Source of the DNA: Hydractinia symbiolongicarpus
Taxonomy: Eukaryota; Cnidaria; Hydrozoa; Anthoathecata; Hydractiniidae
Reading direction: 5' to 3'
Assembly (NCBI RefSeq): GCF_029227915.1
Contig: NC_079877.1
Coordinates: forward strand, 33,445,851-33,509,850
DNA: 64,000 bases
A program made the position numbers and the translations under genes. Shown in pieces: positions 48,552 through 61,983 of this stretch. Positions within the stretch are counted from its first letter, which is position 1. Each line of letters starts with the position of its first letter. Under the pieces are notes generated by a model. The model made no database searches, was not told where the DNA came from, and saw only the letters and a list, made by a program, of their open reading frames with translations.

Positions 48552-51500
48552 TCAGTTTACTTCCTGGGTACCTTCTTTATATACATTCAACTATACGGGC
48601 CAAGCCCGGGATTTACGGGAAATCGCGGGTTTTCGTTTGCGGGCGATTAAACTTCTTTTAATCAGCGTCTCATCAAAAATGAAAACACTTTTGAAAACTA
48701 CAAGTCTCATGCGTTTTAGTGGTGAAAAGGTAATTTATAAAATCGTTTTGGAAATGAGTTTACTCACAGGGTCCTTTCTTTTTATACATTCGACTATACG
48801 GGCCCAGCCCGGGATTTACAGGAAATCGCGGGTTTTCGTTTGCCGGCTATTAAACCACATTCATTAAGCGTCTCATCAAAAATGAAAACATTTCTGAAAA
48901 CTACAAGTCTCATGGGCTTTAGTGGTGAAATAATAATTTAAAAAATCGTTCGTGAAATGAGTTTACTCCCTGGGTACTTTCTTTGTATACTTTTGACTAT
49001 ACGGGCCAAGTCCAGGATTTACGGGAAATCGCAGGTTTTCGTTTGCCGGCCATTAAACTCCTTTTATTCAGCGTCTCATCAAAAACGAAAACATTTTTGA
49101 TAACTGCAAGTCTCATGCGTTTTAGTGGTGAAAAGATAATTTCAATAATCGTTTTGGAAATGAGTTTACTCACAGGGTACTTTCTTTATATACATTCAAC
49201 TATACGGGCCAAGCCCGGGATTTACGGGAAATCGCGGGTTTTCGTTTGCGGGCGATTAAACTTCTTTTATTCAGCGTCTCATCAAAAATGAAAACACTTT
49301 TGAAAACTACAAGTCTCACGCGTTTTAGTGGTGAAAAGATAATTTCAATAATTGTTTTGGAATTGAGTTTACTCACAGGGTACTTTCTTTGTATACATTC
49401 GACTATACGGGCCAAGCCCCGGATTTACGGGAAATCGCGGGTTTTCATTTGCCGGCGATTAAACCACTTTCATTAAGCGTCTCATAAAAAATGAAAAAAT
49501 TTCTGAAAACTACAAGTCTCATGCGTTTTAGTGGTGAAAAAATAATTTAAAAAATCGTTCGGGAAATCAGTTTACTCCCTGGGTACTTTCTTTAGATACA
49601 TTCAACTATACGGGCCAAGCCCAGGATTTACGGGAAATCGCGGGTTTTCGTTTGCGGGCGATTAAACTTCTTTTATTCAGCGTCTCATCAAAAATGAAAA
49701 CACTTTTGAAAACTACAAGTCTCACGCGTTTTAGTGGTGAAAAAATAATTTAAAAAATCGTTCGGGAAATGAGTTTACTTCCTGGGTACTTTCTTCGTAT
49801 ACTTTTGACTATACGGGCCAAGCCCGGGATTTACGGGAAATCGCGGGTTTTCGTTTGCCGGCAATTAAACTTCTTTTATTCAGCGTCTCATCAAGAATGA
49901 AAACATTTTTGAAAACTACAAGTCTCATGCGTTTTAGTGGTGAAATAATAATTTAAAAAATCGTTCGTGAAATGAGTTTACTCTCTGGGTACTTTCTTTG
50001 TATACTTTTAACTATACGGGCCGAGTCCAGGATTTACGGGAAATCGCAGGTTTTCGTTTGCCGGCGATTAAACTCCTTTTATTCAGCGTCTCATCAAAAA
50101 CGAAAACATTTCTGAAAACTACAAGTCTCATGCGTTTTAGTGGTGAAAAAATAATTTAAAAAATCATTCGGGAAATCAGTTTACTCCCTGGGTACTTTCT
50201 TTAGATACATTCAACTATACGGGCCAAGCCCGGGATTTACGGGAAATCGCGGGTTTTCGTTTGCGGGCGATTAAACTGCTTTTATTCAGCGTCTCATCAA
50301 AAATGAAAACAGTTTTGAAAACTACAAGTCTCACGCGTTTTAGTGGTGAAAAGATAATTTCAATAATTGTTTTGGAATTGAGTTTACTCACAGGGTACTT
50401 TCTTTGTATACATTCGACTATACGGGCCAAGCCCCGGATTTACGGGAAATCGCGGGTTTTCGTTTGCCGGCGATTAAACCACTTTCATTAAGCGTCTCAT
50501 AAAAAATGAAAAAATTTCTGAAAACTACAAGTCTCATGCGTTTTAGTGGTGAAAAAATAATTTAAAAAATCGTTCGGGAAATCAGTTTACTCCCTGGGTA
50601 CTTTCTTTAGATACATTCAACTATACGGGCCAAGCCCAGGATTTACGGGAAATCGCGGGTTTTCGTTTGCGGGCGATTAAACTTCTTTTATTCAGCGTCT
50701 CATCAAAAATGAAAACACTTTTGAAAACTACAAGTCTCACGCGTTTTAGTGGTGAAAAAATAATTTAAAAAATCGTTCGGGAAATGAGTTTACTCCCTGG
50801 GTACTTTCTTCGTATACTTTTGACTATACGGGCCAAGCCCGGGATTTACGGGAAATCGCGGGTTTTCGTTTGCCGGCAATTAAACTTCTTTTATTCAGCG
50901 TCTCATCAAGAATGAAAACATTTTTGAAAACTACAAGTCTCATGCGTTTTAGTGGTGAAATAATAATTTAAAAAATCGTTCGTGAAATGAGTTTACTCTC
51001 TGGGTACTTTCTTTGTATACTTTTAACTATACGGGCCGAGTCCAGGATTTACGGGAAATCGCAGGTTTTCGTTTGCCGGCGATTAAACTCCTTTTATTCA
51101 GCGTCTCATCAAAAACGAAAACATTTCTGAAAACTACAAGTCTCATGCGTTTTAGTGGTGAAAAAATAATTTAAAAAATCATTCGGGAAATCAGTTTACT
51201 CCCTGGGTACTTTCTTTAGATACATTCAACTATACGGGCCAAGCCCGGGATTTACGGGAAATCGCGGGTTTTCGTTTGCGGGCGATTAAACTGCTTTTAT
51301 TCAGCGTCTCATCAAAAATGAAAACAGTTTTGAAAACTACAAGTCTCACGCGTTTTAGTGGTGAAAAGATAATTTCAATAATTGTTTTGGAATTGAGTTT
51401 ACTCACAGGGTACTTTCTTTGTATACATTCGACTATACGGGCCAAGCCCCGGATTTACGGGAAATCGCGGGTTTTCGTTTGCCGGCGATTAAACCACTTT

Positions 51501-53780
51501 CATTAAGCGTCTCATAAAAAATGAAAAAATTTCTGAAAACTACAAGTCTCATGCGTTTTAGTGGTGAAAAAATAATTTAAAAAATCGTTCGGGAAATCAG
51601 TTTACTCCCTGGGTACTTTCTTTAGATACATTCAACTATACGGGCCAAGCCCAGGATTTACGGGAAATCGCGGGTTTTCGTTTGCGGGCGATTAAACTTC
51701 TTTTATTCAGCGTCTCATCAAAAATGAAAACACTTTTGAAAACTACAAGTCTCACGCGTTTTAGTGGTGAAAAAATAATTTAAAAAATCGTTCGGGAAAT
51801 GAGTTTACTCCCTGGGTACTTTCTTCGTATACTTTTGACTATACGGGCCAAGCCCGGGATTTACGGGAAATCGCGGGTTTTCGTTTGCCGGCAATTAAAC
51901 TTCTTTTATTCAGCGTCTCATCAAGAATGAAAACATTTTTGAAAACTACAAGTCTCATGCGTTTTAGTGGTGAAATAATAATTTAAAAAATCGTTCGTGA
52001 AATGAGTTTACTCCCTGGGTACTTTCTTTGTATACTTTTAACTATACGGGCCGAGTCCAGGATTTACGGGAAATCGCAGGTTTTCGTTTGCCGGCGATTA
52101 AACTCCTTTTATTCAGCGTCTCATCAAAAACGAAAACATTTCTGAAAACTACAAGTCTCATGCGTTTTAGTGGTGAAAAAATAATTTAAAAAATCATTCG
52201 GGAAATCAGTTTACTCCCTGGGTACTTTCTTTAGATACATTCAACTATACGGGCCAAGCCCGGGATTTACGGGAAATCGCGGGTTTTCGTTTGCGGGAGA
52301 TTAAACTTCTTTTATTCAGCGTCTCATCAAAAATGAAAACACTTTTGAAAACTACAAGTCTCACGCGTTTTAGTGGTGAAAAAATAATTTAAAAAATCGT
52401 TCAGGAAATGAGTTTACTCCCTGGGTACTTTCTTTGTATACTTTTGACTATACGGGCCAAGCCCGGGATTTACGGGAAATCGCGGGTTTTCGTTTGCCGG
52501 CGACTAAACTTCTTTTATTCAGCGTCTCATCAAGAATGAAAACATTTTTGAAAACTACAAGTCTCATGCGTTTTAGTGTTGAAAAAATAATTTAAAAAAT
52601 CGTTCGGGAAATGAGTATACTCCCTGGGTACTTTCTTTGTATACTTTTAACTATACGGGCCGAGTCCGGGACTTACGGGAAATCGCGGGTTTTCGTTTGC
52701 CGGCGATTAAACCACTTTCACTAAGCGTCTCATCAAAAATGAAAACATTTCTGAAAACTACAAGTCTCATGCGTTTTAGTGGTGAAATAATAATTTAAAA
52801 AATCGTTCGTGAAATGAGTTTACTCCCTGGGTACTTTCTTCGTATACTTTTGACTATACGGGCCAAGCCCGGGATTTACGGGAAATCGCGGGTTTTCGTT
52901 TGCCGGCAATTAAACTTCTTTTATTCAGCGTCTCATCAAGAATGAAAACATTTTTGAAAACTACAAGTCTCATGCGTTTTAGTGGTGAAATAATAATTTA
53001 AAAAATCGTTCGTGAAATGAGTTTACTCCCTGGGTACTTTCTTTGTATACTTTTAACTATACGGGCCGAGTCCAGGATTTACGGGAAATCGCAGGTTTTC
53101 GTTTGCCGGCGATTAAACTCCTTTTATTCAGCGTCTCATCAAAAACGAAAACATTTCTGAAAACTACAAGTCTCATGCGTTTTAGTGGTGAAAAAATAAT
53201 TTAAAAAATCATTCGGGAAATCAGTTTACTCCCTGGGTACTTTCTTTAGATACATTCAACTATACGGGCCAAGCCCGGGATTTACGGGAAATCGCGGGTT
53301 TTCGTTTGCGGGCGATTAAACTTCTTTTATTCAGCGTCTCATCAAAAATGAAAACACTTTTAAAAACTACAAGTCTCACGCGTTTTAGTGGTGAAAAAAT
53401 AATTTAAAAAATCGTTCAGGAAATGAGTTTACTCCCTGGGTACTTTCTTTGTATACTTTTGACTATACGGGCCAAGCCCGGGATTTACGGGAAATCGCGG
53501 GTTTTCGTTTGCCGGCGACTAAACTTCTTTTATTCAGCGTCTCATCAAGAATGAAAACATTTTTGAAAACTACAAGTCTCATGCGTTTTAGTGGTGAAAA
53601 AATAATTTAAAAAATCGTTCGGGAAATGAGTATACTCCCTGGGTACTTTCTTTGTATACTTTTAACTATACGGGCCGAGTCCGGGACTTACGGGAAATCG
53701 CGGGTTTTCGTTTGCCGGCGATTAAACCACTTTCATTAAGCGTCTCATCAAAAATGAAAACATTTCTGAAAACTACAAGT
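48171..53780 (-). repeat. 5-monomer array, about five and a half copies of 1015 bp
   Basis: Unit starts at 48171, 49186, 50201, 51216, 52231 and 53246. Middle copies share TTTAGATACATTC, GCCCAGGATT, CTTCGTATAC, CATCAAAAACGAAAAC and AATTGAGTTTACTC with only scattered changes (for example ACTTCCTGG at 49789 against ACTCCCTGG). From about 52240 the unit changes composition (GGGAGATTAAAC, GCGACTAAAC, GGGACTTACGGG) while keeping the same period. Confidence 0.9.
48552..49170 (-). repeat. 7-monomer unit, partial copy 2
   Basis: Follows copy 1 for about three monomers, then merges into the 1015-bp array at the TTTATATACATTCAAC monomer (49186). Overlapping registers of 7 and 5 monomers are visible at this point. 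Confidence 0.78.
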
Positions 53781-55135
53781 CTCATGAGCTTTAGTGCTGA
53801 AATAATAATTTAAAAAATCGTTCGGGAAATGAGTTTACTCCCTGGGTACTTTCTTTGTATACTTTTGACTATACGGGCCGTGTCCGGGGTTTACGGGAAA
53901 TGGCGGGTTTTCGTTTGCCGGCAATTAAACTTCTTTTATTCAGCGTCTCATCAAAAATGAAAACATTTTTGAAAACTACAAGTCTCATGCGTTTTAGTGG
54001 TTAAAAGGTAATTTAAAAAATCGTTTTGGAAATGAGTTTACTCACAGGGTACTTTCTTTTTATACATTCGACTATACGGGCCCAGCCCGGGATTTACAGG
54101 AAGTCGCGGGTTTTCGTTTGCCGGCTATTAAACCACATTCATTAAGCGTCTCATCAAAAATGAAAACATTTCTGAAAACTACAAGTCTCATGGGCTTTAG
54201 TGGTGAATTAATAAATTAAAAAATAGTTCGATAAATGAGTTTACTCCCTGGGTACTTTCTTTGTATACTTTTGACTATACGGGCCGAGTCCAGGATTTAC
54301 GGGAAATCGCAGGTTTTCGTTTGCCGGCGATTAAACTCCTTTTATTCAGCGTCTCATCAAAAATGAAAACATTTTTGATAACTACAAGTCTCATGCGTTT
54401 TAGTTGTGAAAAGATAATTTCAATAATCGTTTTGGAAATGAGTTTACTCACAAGGTGCTTTCTTTGTATACATTCGATTATACCGGCCAAGCCCCGGATT
54501 TACGGGAAATCGCGGGTTTTCGTTTGCCGGCGATTAAACCACTTTCATTAAGCGTCTCATCAAGAATGAAAACATTTCTGAAAACTACAAGTCTCATGCG
54601 TTTTAGTGGTGAAAAAATAATATAAAAAATCGTTCGGGAAATGAGTTTACTCCCTGGGTACTTTCTTTGTGTACTTTTGACTATACGGGCCGAGTCCGGG
54701 GTTTACGGGAAATGGCGGGTTTTCGTTTGCCGGCGATTAAACTTTTTTAATCAGCTTCTCATCAAAAATGAAAACATTTTTGAAAACTACAAGTCTCATG
54801 CGTTTTAGTGGTGAAAAGAAATTTTAAAAATCGTTTAGGAAATGAGTTTACTCACAGAGTACTTTCTTTGTATACATGGGAAATGAGTTTACACCTGGGT
54901 ACTTTCTTTGTATACTTTTGACTATACGGGCCGAGTCCGGGGTTTACGGGAAATGGCGGGTTTTCGTTTGCCGGCAATTAAACTTCTTTTGTCAGCGTCT
55001 CATCAATAATGAAAATATTTTTGAAAACTACAAGTCTCACGCGTTTTAGTGGTGAAAAAATAATTTAAAAAATCCTTCGGGAAACGAGTTTACTCCCTGG
55101 GTACTTTCTTTGTATACTTTTGACTATACGGGCGG
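51648..55135 (-). repeat. 3488-bp tandem duplication, copy 1
   Basis: Seventeen monomers plus the 41-bp partial repeat, copied in full to 55136-58623. All rare variants recur at the same offset: GGGAGATTAAAC, AGTGTTGAAAA, GGGACTTACGGG, TTTCACTAAGCG, AGTGCTGAAAT, GAATTAATAAATTAAAAAATAG, AAGGTGCTTTC, TATACCGGCC, ACAGAGTAC, TTTACACCTGGG. I saw no base difference between the copies on reading. Confidence 0.93.
54839..54920 (-). repeat. 41-bp partial-monomer repeat in 3488-bp copy 1
   Basis: GAAATGAGTTTAC at 54839 and 54880, 41 bp apart, with TACATGGG at the join exactly as at 35480 and 36535. The second half has lost bases (TTTACACCTGGG). The copy at 58327-58408 is its duplicate. Confidence 0.86.
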
Positions 55136-58100
55136 AGCCCAGGATTTACGGGAAATCGCGGGTTTTCGTTTGCGGGCGATTAAACTTCTTTTATTCAGCG
55201 TCTCATCAAAAATGAAAACACTTTTGAAAACTACAAGTCTCACGCGTTTTAGTGGTGAAAAAATAATTTAAAAAATCGTTCGGGAAATGAGTTTACTCCC
55301 TGGGTACTTTCTTCGTATACTTTTGACTATACGGGCCAAGCCCGGGATTTACGGGAAATCGCGGGTTTTCGTTTGCCGGCAATTAAACTTCTTTTATTCA
55401 GCGTCTCATCAAGAATGAAAACATTTTTGAAAACTACAAGTCTCATGCGTTTTAGTGGTGAAATAATAATTTAAAAAATCGTTCGTGAAATGAGTTTACT
55501 CCCTGGGTACTTTCTTTGTATACTTTTAACTATACGGGCCGAGTCCAGGATTTACGGGAAATCGCAGGTTTTCGTTTGCCGGCGATTAAACTCCTTTTAT
55601 TCAGCGTCTCATCAAAAACGAAAACATTTCTGAAAACTACAAGTCTCATGCGTTTTAGTGGTGAAAAAATAATTTAAAAAATCATTCGGGAAATCAGTTT
55701 ACTCCCTGGGTACTTTCTTTAGATACATTCAACTATACGGGCCAAGCCCGGGATTTACGGGAAATCGCGGGTTTTCGTTTGCGGGAGATTAAACTTCTTT
55801 TATTCAGCGTCTCATCAAAAATGAAAACACTTTTGAAAACTACAAGTCTCACGCGTTTTAGTGGTGAAAAAATAATTTAAAAAATCGTTCAGGAAATGAG
55901 TTTACTCCCTGGGTACTTTCTTTGTATACTTTTGACTATACGGGCCAAGCCCGGGATTTACGGGAAATCGCGGGTTTTCGTTTGCCGGCGACTAAACTTC
56001 TTTTATTCAGCGTCTCATCAAGAATGAAAACATTTTTGAAAACTACAAGTCTCATGCGTTTTAGTGTTGAAAAAATAATTTAAAAAATCGTTCGGGAAAT
56101 GAGTATACTCCCTGGGTACTTTCTTTGTATACTTTTAACTATACGGGCCGAGTCCGGGACTTACGGGAAATCGCGGGTTTTCGTTTGCCGGCGATTAAAC
56201 CACTTTCACTAAGCGTCTCATCAAAAATGAAAACATTTCTGAAAACTACAAGTCTCATGCGTTTTAGTGGTGAAATAATAATTTAAAAAATCGTTCGTGA
56301 AATGAGTTTACTCCCTGGGTACTTTCTTCGTATACTTTTGACTATACGGGCCAAGCCCGGGATTTACGGGAAATCGCGGGTTTTCGTTTGCCGGCAATTA
56401 AACTTCTTTTATTCAGCGTCTCATCAAGAATGAAAACATTTTTGAAAACTACAAGTCTCATGCGTTTTAGTGGTGAAATAATAATTTAAAAAATCGTTCG
56501 TGAAATGAGTTTACTCCCTGGGTACTTTCTTTGTATACTTTTAACTATACGGGCCGAGTCCAGGATTTACGGGAAATCGCAGGTTTTCGTTTGCCGGCGA
56601 TTAAACTCCTTTTATTCAGCGTCTCATCAAAAACGAAAACATTTCTGAAAACTACAAGTCTCATGCGTTTTAGTGGTGAAAAAATAATTTAAAAAATCAT
56701 TCGGGAAATCAGTTTACTCCCTGGGTACTTTCTTTAGATACATTCAACTATACGGGCCAAGCCCGGGATTTACGGGAAATCGCGGGTTTTCGTTTGCGGG
56801 CGATTAAACTTCTTTTATTCAGCGTCTCATCAAAAATGAAAACACTTTTAAAAACTACAAGTCTCACGCGTTTTAGTGGTGAAAAAATAATTTAAAAAAT
56901 CGTTCAGGAAATGAGTTTACTCCCTGGGTACTTTCTTTGTATACTTTTGACTATACGGGCCAAGCCCGGGATTTACGGGAAATCGCGGGTTTTCGTTTGC
57001 CGGCGACTAAACTTCTTTTATTCAGCGTCTCATCAAGAATGAAAACATTTTTGAAAACTACAAGTCTCATGCGTTTTAGTGGTGAAAAAATAATTTAAAA
57101 AATCGTTCGGGAAATGAGTATACTCCCTGGGTACTTTCTTTGTATACTTTTAACTATACGGGCCGAGTCCGGGACTTACGGGAAATCGCGGGTTTTCGTT
57201 TGCCGGCGATTAAACCACTTTCATTAAGCGTCTCATCAAAAATGAAAACATTTCTGAAAACTACAAGTCTCATGAGCTTTAGTGCTGAAATAATAATTTA
57301 AAAAATCGTTCGGGAAATGAGTTTACTCCCTGGGTACTTTCTTTGTATACTTTTGACTATACGGGCCGTGTCCGGGGTTTACGGGAAATGGCGGGTTTTC
57401 GTTTGCCGGCAATTAAACTTCTTTTATTCAGCGTCTCATCAAAAATGAAAACATTTTTGAAAACTACAAGTCTCATGCGTTTTAGTGGTTAAAAGGTAAT
57501 TTAAAAAATCGTTTTGGAAATGAGTTTACTCACAGGGTACTTTCTTTTTATACATTCGACTATACGGGCCCAGCCCGGGATTTACAGGAAGTCGCGGGTT
57601 TTCGTTTGCCGGCTATTAAACCACATTCATTAAGCGTCTCATCAAAAATGAAAACATTTCTGAAAACTACAAGTCTCATGGGCTTTAGTGGTGAATTAAT
57701 AAATTAAAAAATAGTTCGATAAATGAGTTTACTCCCTGGGTACTTTCTTTGTATACTTTTGACTATACGGGCCGAGTCCAGGATTTACGGGAAATCGCAG
57801 GTTTTCGTTTGCCGGCGATTAAACTCCTTTTATTCAGCGTCTCATCAAAAATGAAAACATTTTTGATAACTACAAGTCTCATGCGTTTTAGTTGTGAAAA
57901 GATAATTTCAATAATCGTTTTGGAAATGAGTTTACTCACAAGGTGCTTTCTTTGTATACATTCGATTATACCGGCCAAGCCCCGGATTTACGGGAAATCG
58001 CGGGTTTTCGTTTGCCGGCGATTAAACCACTTTCATTAAGCGTCTCATCAAGAATGAAAACATTTCTGAAAACTACAAGTCTCATGCGTTTTAGTGGTGA

Positions 58101-58623
58101 AAAAATAATATAAAAAATCGTTCGGGAAATGAGTTTACTCCCTGGGTACTTTCTTTGTGTACTTTTGACTATACGGGCCGAGTCCGGGGTTTACGGGAAA
58201 TGGCGGGTTTTCGTTTGCCGGCGATTAAACTTTTTTAATCAGCTTCTCATCAAAAATGAAAACATTTTTGAAAACTACAAGTCTCATGCGTTTTAGTGGT
58301 GAAAAGAAATTTTAAAAATCGTTTAGGAAATGAGTTTACTCACAGAGTACTTTCTTTGTATACATGGGAAATGAGTTTACACCTGGGTACTTTCTTTGTA
58401 TACTTTTGACTATACGGGCCGAGTCCGGGGTTTACGGGAAATGGCGGGTTTTCGTTTGCCGGCAATTAAACTTCTTTTGTCAGCGTCTCATCAATAATGA
58501 AAATATTTTTGAAAACTACAAGTCTCACGCGTTTTAGTGGTGAAAAAATAATTTAAAAAATCCTTCGGGAAACGAGTTTACTCCCTGGGTACTTTCTTTG
58601 TATACTTTTGACTATACGGGCAA
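55136..58623 (-). repeat. 3488-bp tandem duplication, copy 2
   Basis: Starts at AGCCCAGG just after a junction reading GGGCGGAGCCC. The left partner reads GGGCCAAGCCC and the end of copy 2 reads GGGCAAAGCC, so the GG at 55134-55135 matches neither parent. Beyond 58622 the sequence continues as AAAGCCGGG and diverges from copy 1. Confidence 0.93.
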
Positions 58624-60168
58624 AGCCGGGATTTACGGGAAATCGCGGGTTTTCGTTTGCCGGCGATTAAACGTCTTTTATTCAGCGTCTCATCAAAAAT
58701 GAAAACATTTTTGAAAACTACAAGTCTCATGCATTTTAGTGGTGAAAAAAAATTTAAAAAATCGTTCGGGAAATGAGTTTACACCCTGGGTACTTTCATT
58801 GTATACATTCGACTATACGGGCCAAGCCCGGGATTTATGTGAAATCGCGGGTTTTCGTTGCCGGCGATTAAACCTCTTTCATTAAGCGTCTCATCAAAAA
58901 TGAAAACGTTTTTGAAAACTACAAGTCTCATGGGTTTTAGTGGTGAAAAAATAATTTAAAAAATCGTTCGGGAAATGAGTTTACTCCCTGGGTACTTTCT
59001 TTGTATACTTTTGACCATACGGGCCAAGCCCGGTATTTACGGGAAATCGCGGGTGTTCGTTTGCCGGCGATTAAACCACTTTCATTAGGCGTCTCATCAA
59101 AAATGAAAACATTTCGGAAAACTACAAGTCTCATGCGTTTTAGTGGTGAAAAAATAATTTAAAAAATCGCTCGGGAAATGAGTTTACTCCCTGGGTACTT
59201 TCTTTGTATACCTTTGACTATACGGGCCCTGTCCGGGGTTTACGAAAAATGGCGGGTTTTCGTTTGCCGGCGATTAAACTTCTTTTATTCAGCGTCTCAT
59301 CAAAAATGAGAACATTTCTGAAAAATACAAGTCTCATGGGCTTTAGTGGTGAAATAATAATTTAAAAAATCGTTCGTGAAATGAGTTTACTCCCTGGGTA
59401 CTTTCTTTGTATACTTTTGACTATACGGGCCGAGTCCAGGATTTACGGGAAATCGCAGGTTTTCGTTTGCCGGCGATTAAACCACTTTCATTAAGCGTCT
59501 CATCAAAATGGAAAACATTTCTGAAAACTGCAAGTCTCATGCGTTTTAGTGGTGAAAAAATAATTTAAAAAATCGTTCGGGAAATAAGTTTACTCCCTGG
59601 GTACTTTCTTTATATACATTCAACTATACGGGCCAAGCCCGGGATTTACGGGAAATCGCGGGTTTTCGTTTGCCGGCGATTAAACTTCTTTTATTCAGCG
59701 TCTCATCAAAAATGAAAACATTTCTGAAAACTACAAGTCTCATGAGCTTTAGTGGTGAAATAATAATTTAAAAAATCGTTCGGGAAATGAGTTTACTCCC
59801 TAGGTAATTTCTTTGTATACTTTTTACTATACGGGCCGTGTCCGGGGTTTACGGGAAATGGCGTGTTTTCGTTTGCCGGCGATTAAACTTTTTTATTGAG
59901 CGTCTCATCAAAAATGAAAACATTTTTGAAAACTACAAGTCTCATGCGTTTTAGTGGTGAAAAGGTAATTTAAAAAATCGTTTTGGAAATGAGTTTACTC
60001 ACAGGGTACTTTCTTTTTATACATTCGATTATACGGGTCCAGCCCGGAATTTACAGGAAATCGCGGGTTTTTGTTTGCCGGCGATTAAACTTCTTTTATT
60101 CAGCGTCTCATCAAAAATGAAAACATTTTTAAAAACTACAAGTCTTATGCGTTTTAGTGGTGAAAAAA
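58624..60168 (-). repeat. Mixed right-arm monomers
   Basis: The first three to four monomers match 39060-39450 (AAACGTCTTTTATT, TTTACACCC, ATGTGAAAT). Then come single monomers of the GAGTCCAGG, TATATACATTCAAC and GTGTCCGGGG types. The monomer at 59870 has GGCGTGTTTTCG and TTTTTTATTGAGCG, both of which recur near 61877-61915. Confidence 0.8.
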
Positions 60169-61876
60169 TAATTTAAAAAATCGTTCTGGAAATGAATTTA
60201 CTCACAGGGTACTTTATTTGTATACTTTTGACTATACGGGCCAAGCCCGGGATTTACGGCAATTCGCGGATTTTCGTTTGCCGGCGATTAAACTTCTTTT
60301 ATTCAGCTTCTCATCAAAAATGAAAACACTTTTGAAAACAACAAGTCTCATGCGTTTTAGTGGTGAAAAGGTAATTTAAAAAATCGTTTTGGAAATGAGT
60401 TTTCTCACAGGGTACTTTCTTTGTATACATTCGACTATACGGGCCAAGCCCGGGATTTACGGGAAATCGCGGGTTTTCGTTTGCCGGCGATTAAACCACT
60501 TTCATTAAGCGTCTCATCAAAAATGAAAAAATTTTTGAAAACTACAAGTCTCATGCGTTTTAGTGGTGAAAAAATAATTTAAAAAATCGTTCGGGAAATG
60601 CGTTTACTCCCTGGGTACTTTCTTTGCATACTTTTGACGATGCGGGCCGAGTCCGGGATTTACGGGAAATGGCGGGTTTTCATTTGCCGGCGATTAAACT
60701 TCTTTTATTCAGCGTCTCATCAAAAATGAAAACATTTCTGAAAACTACAAGTCTCATGCGTTTTAGTGGTGAAAAAATAATTTAAAAAATCGTTCGGGAA
60801 ATCAGTTTACTCCCTGGGTGCTTTCTTTATATACATTCAACTATACGGGACAAGCCCGGGATTTACGGGAAATCGCGGGTTTTCATTTGCCGGCGATTAA
60901 ACTTCTTTTATTCAGCGTCTCATCAAAAATGAAAACACTTTTGAAAACTACAAGTCTCACGCGTTTTAGTAATTTAAAAAATCGTTCGGGAAATGAGTTT
61001 ACTCCCTGGGTAATTTCTTTGTATACTTTTGACTATACGGGCCGTGTCCGGGGTTTACAGGAAATGGCGTGTTTTCGTTTGCCTGCGATTAAACTTCTTT
61101 TATTCAGCATCTCATCAAAAATGAAAACATTTTTGAAAACTACAAGTCTCATGCGTTTTAGTGGTGAAAAGTTAATATAAAAAATCGTTTTGGAAATGAG
61201 TTTACTCACAGGGTACTTTCTTTTTATACATTCGATTATACGGGCCCAGCCCGGGATTTACAGGAAATCGCGGGTTTTTGTTTGCCGGCTATTAAACCAC
61301 ATTCATTAAGCGTCTCATCAAAAATAAAAACATTTCTGAAAACTAAAAGTCTCATGCGTTTTAGTGGTGAAAAAATAATTTAAAAAATCGTTCGGGAAAT
61401 AAGTCTACTCCCTGGGTACTTTCTTTATATACATTCAACTATACTGGCCCAGCCCGGGATTTACAGGAAATCGCGGGTTTTTGTTTGCCGGCTATTAAAC
61501 CACATTAATTAAGCGTCTCATCAAAAATAAAAACATTTCTGAAAACTACAAGTCTCATAGGCTTTAGTGGTGAAATAATAATTTAAAAAATCGTTCGTGA
61601 AATGAGTTTACTCCCTGGGTACTTTCTTTGTATACTTTTGACTATACGGGCCGAGTCCAGGATTTACGGGAAATCGCAGGTTTTCGTTTGCCGGCGATTA
61701 AACGCCTTTTATACAGCGTCTCATCAAAAATGAAAATATTTGTGATAACTACAAGTCTCATGCGTTTTAGTGGTGAAAAGATAATTTCAATAATCGTTTT
61801 GGAAATGCGTTTACTCACAGGGTACTTTCTTTGTATACATTCGACTATACGGGCCAAGCCCCGGATTTACGGGAAA
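60169..61876 (-). repeat. 1815-bp-period duplication, copy 1
   Basis: Repeated at 61984-63690 (offset 1815, 1814 after a single-base loss). Markers: GAAATGAATTTAC, ACTTTATTTGTATAC, CAGCTTCTCATC, GAAAAAATTTTTG, GACGATGCGGGCC, GGGACAAGCCC, TTTTAGTAATTTAAAA, TATACTGGCCC, CATAGGCTTTAG, TTTTATACAGCG. About 109 bp of another monomer type (61877-61983) separates the copies. Confidence 0.92.
60966..60975 (-). repeat. Monomer with an 11-bp loss at the anchor
   Basis: TTTTAGTAATTT replaces TTTTAGTGGTGAAAAAATAATTT, removing GGTGAAAAAAT and with it the reverse-complement CACC of the anchor. The same loss is at about 62785 in the duplicate, showing that it predates the 1815-bp duplication. Confidence 0.85.
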
Positions 61877-61983
61877 TGGCGTGTTTTCGTTTGCCGGCGA
61901 TTAAACTTTTTTATTGAGCGTCTCATCAAAAATGAAAACATTTTTGAAAACTACAAGTCTCATGCGTTTTAGTGGTGAAAAGG

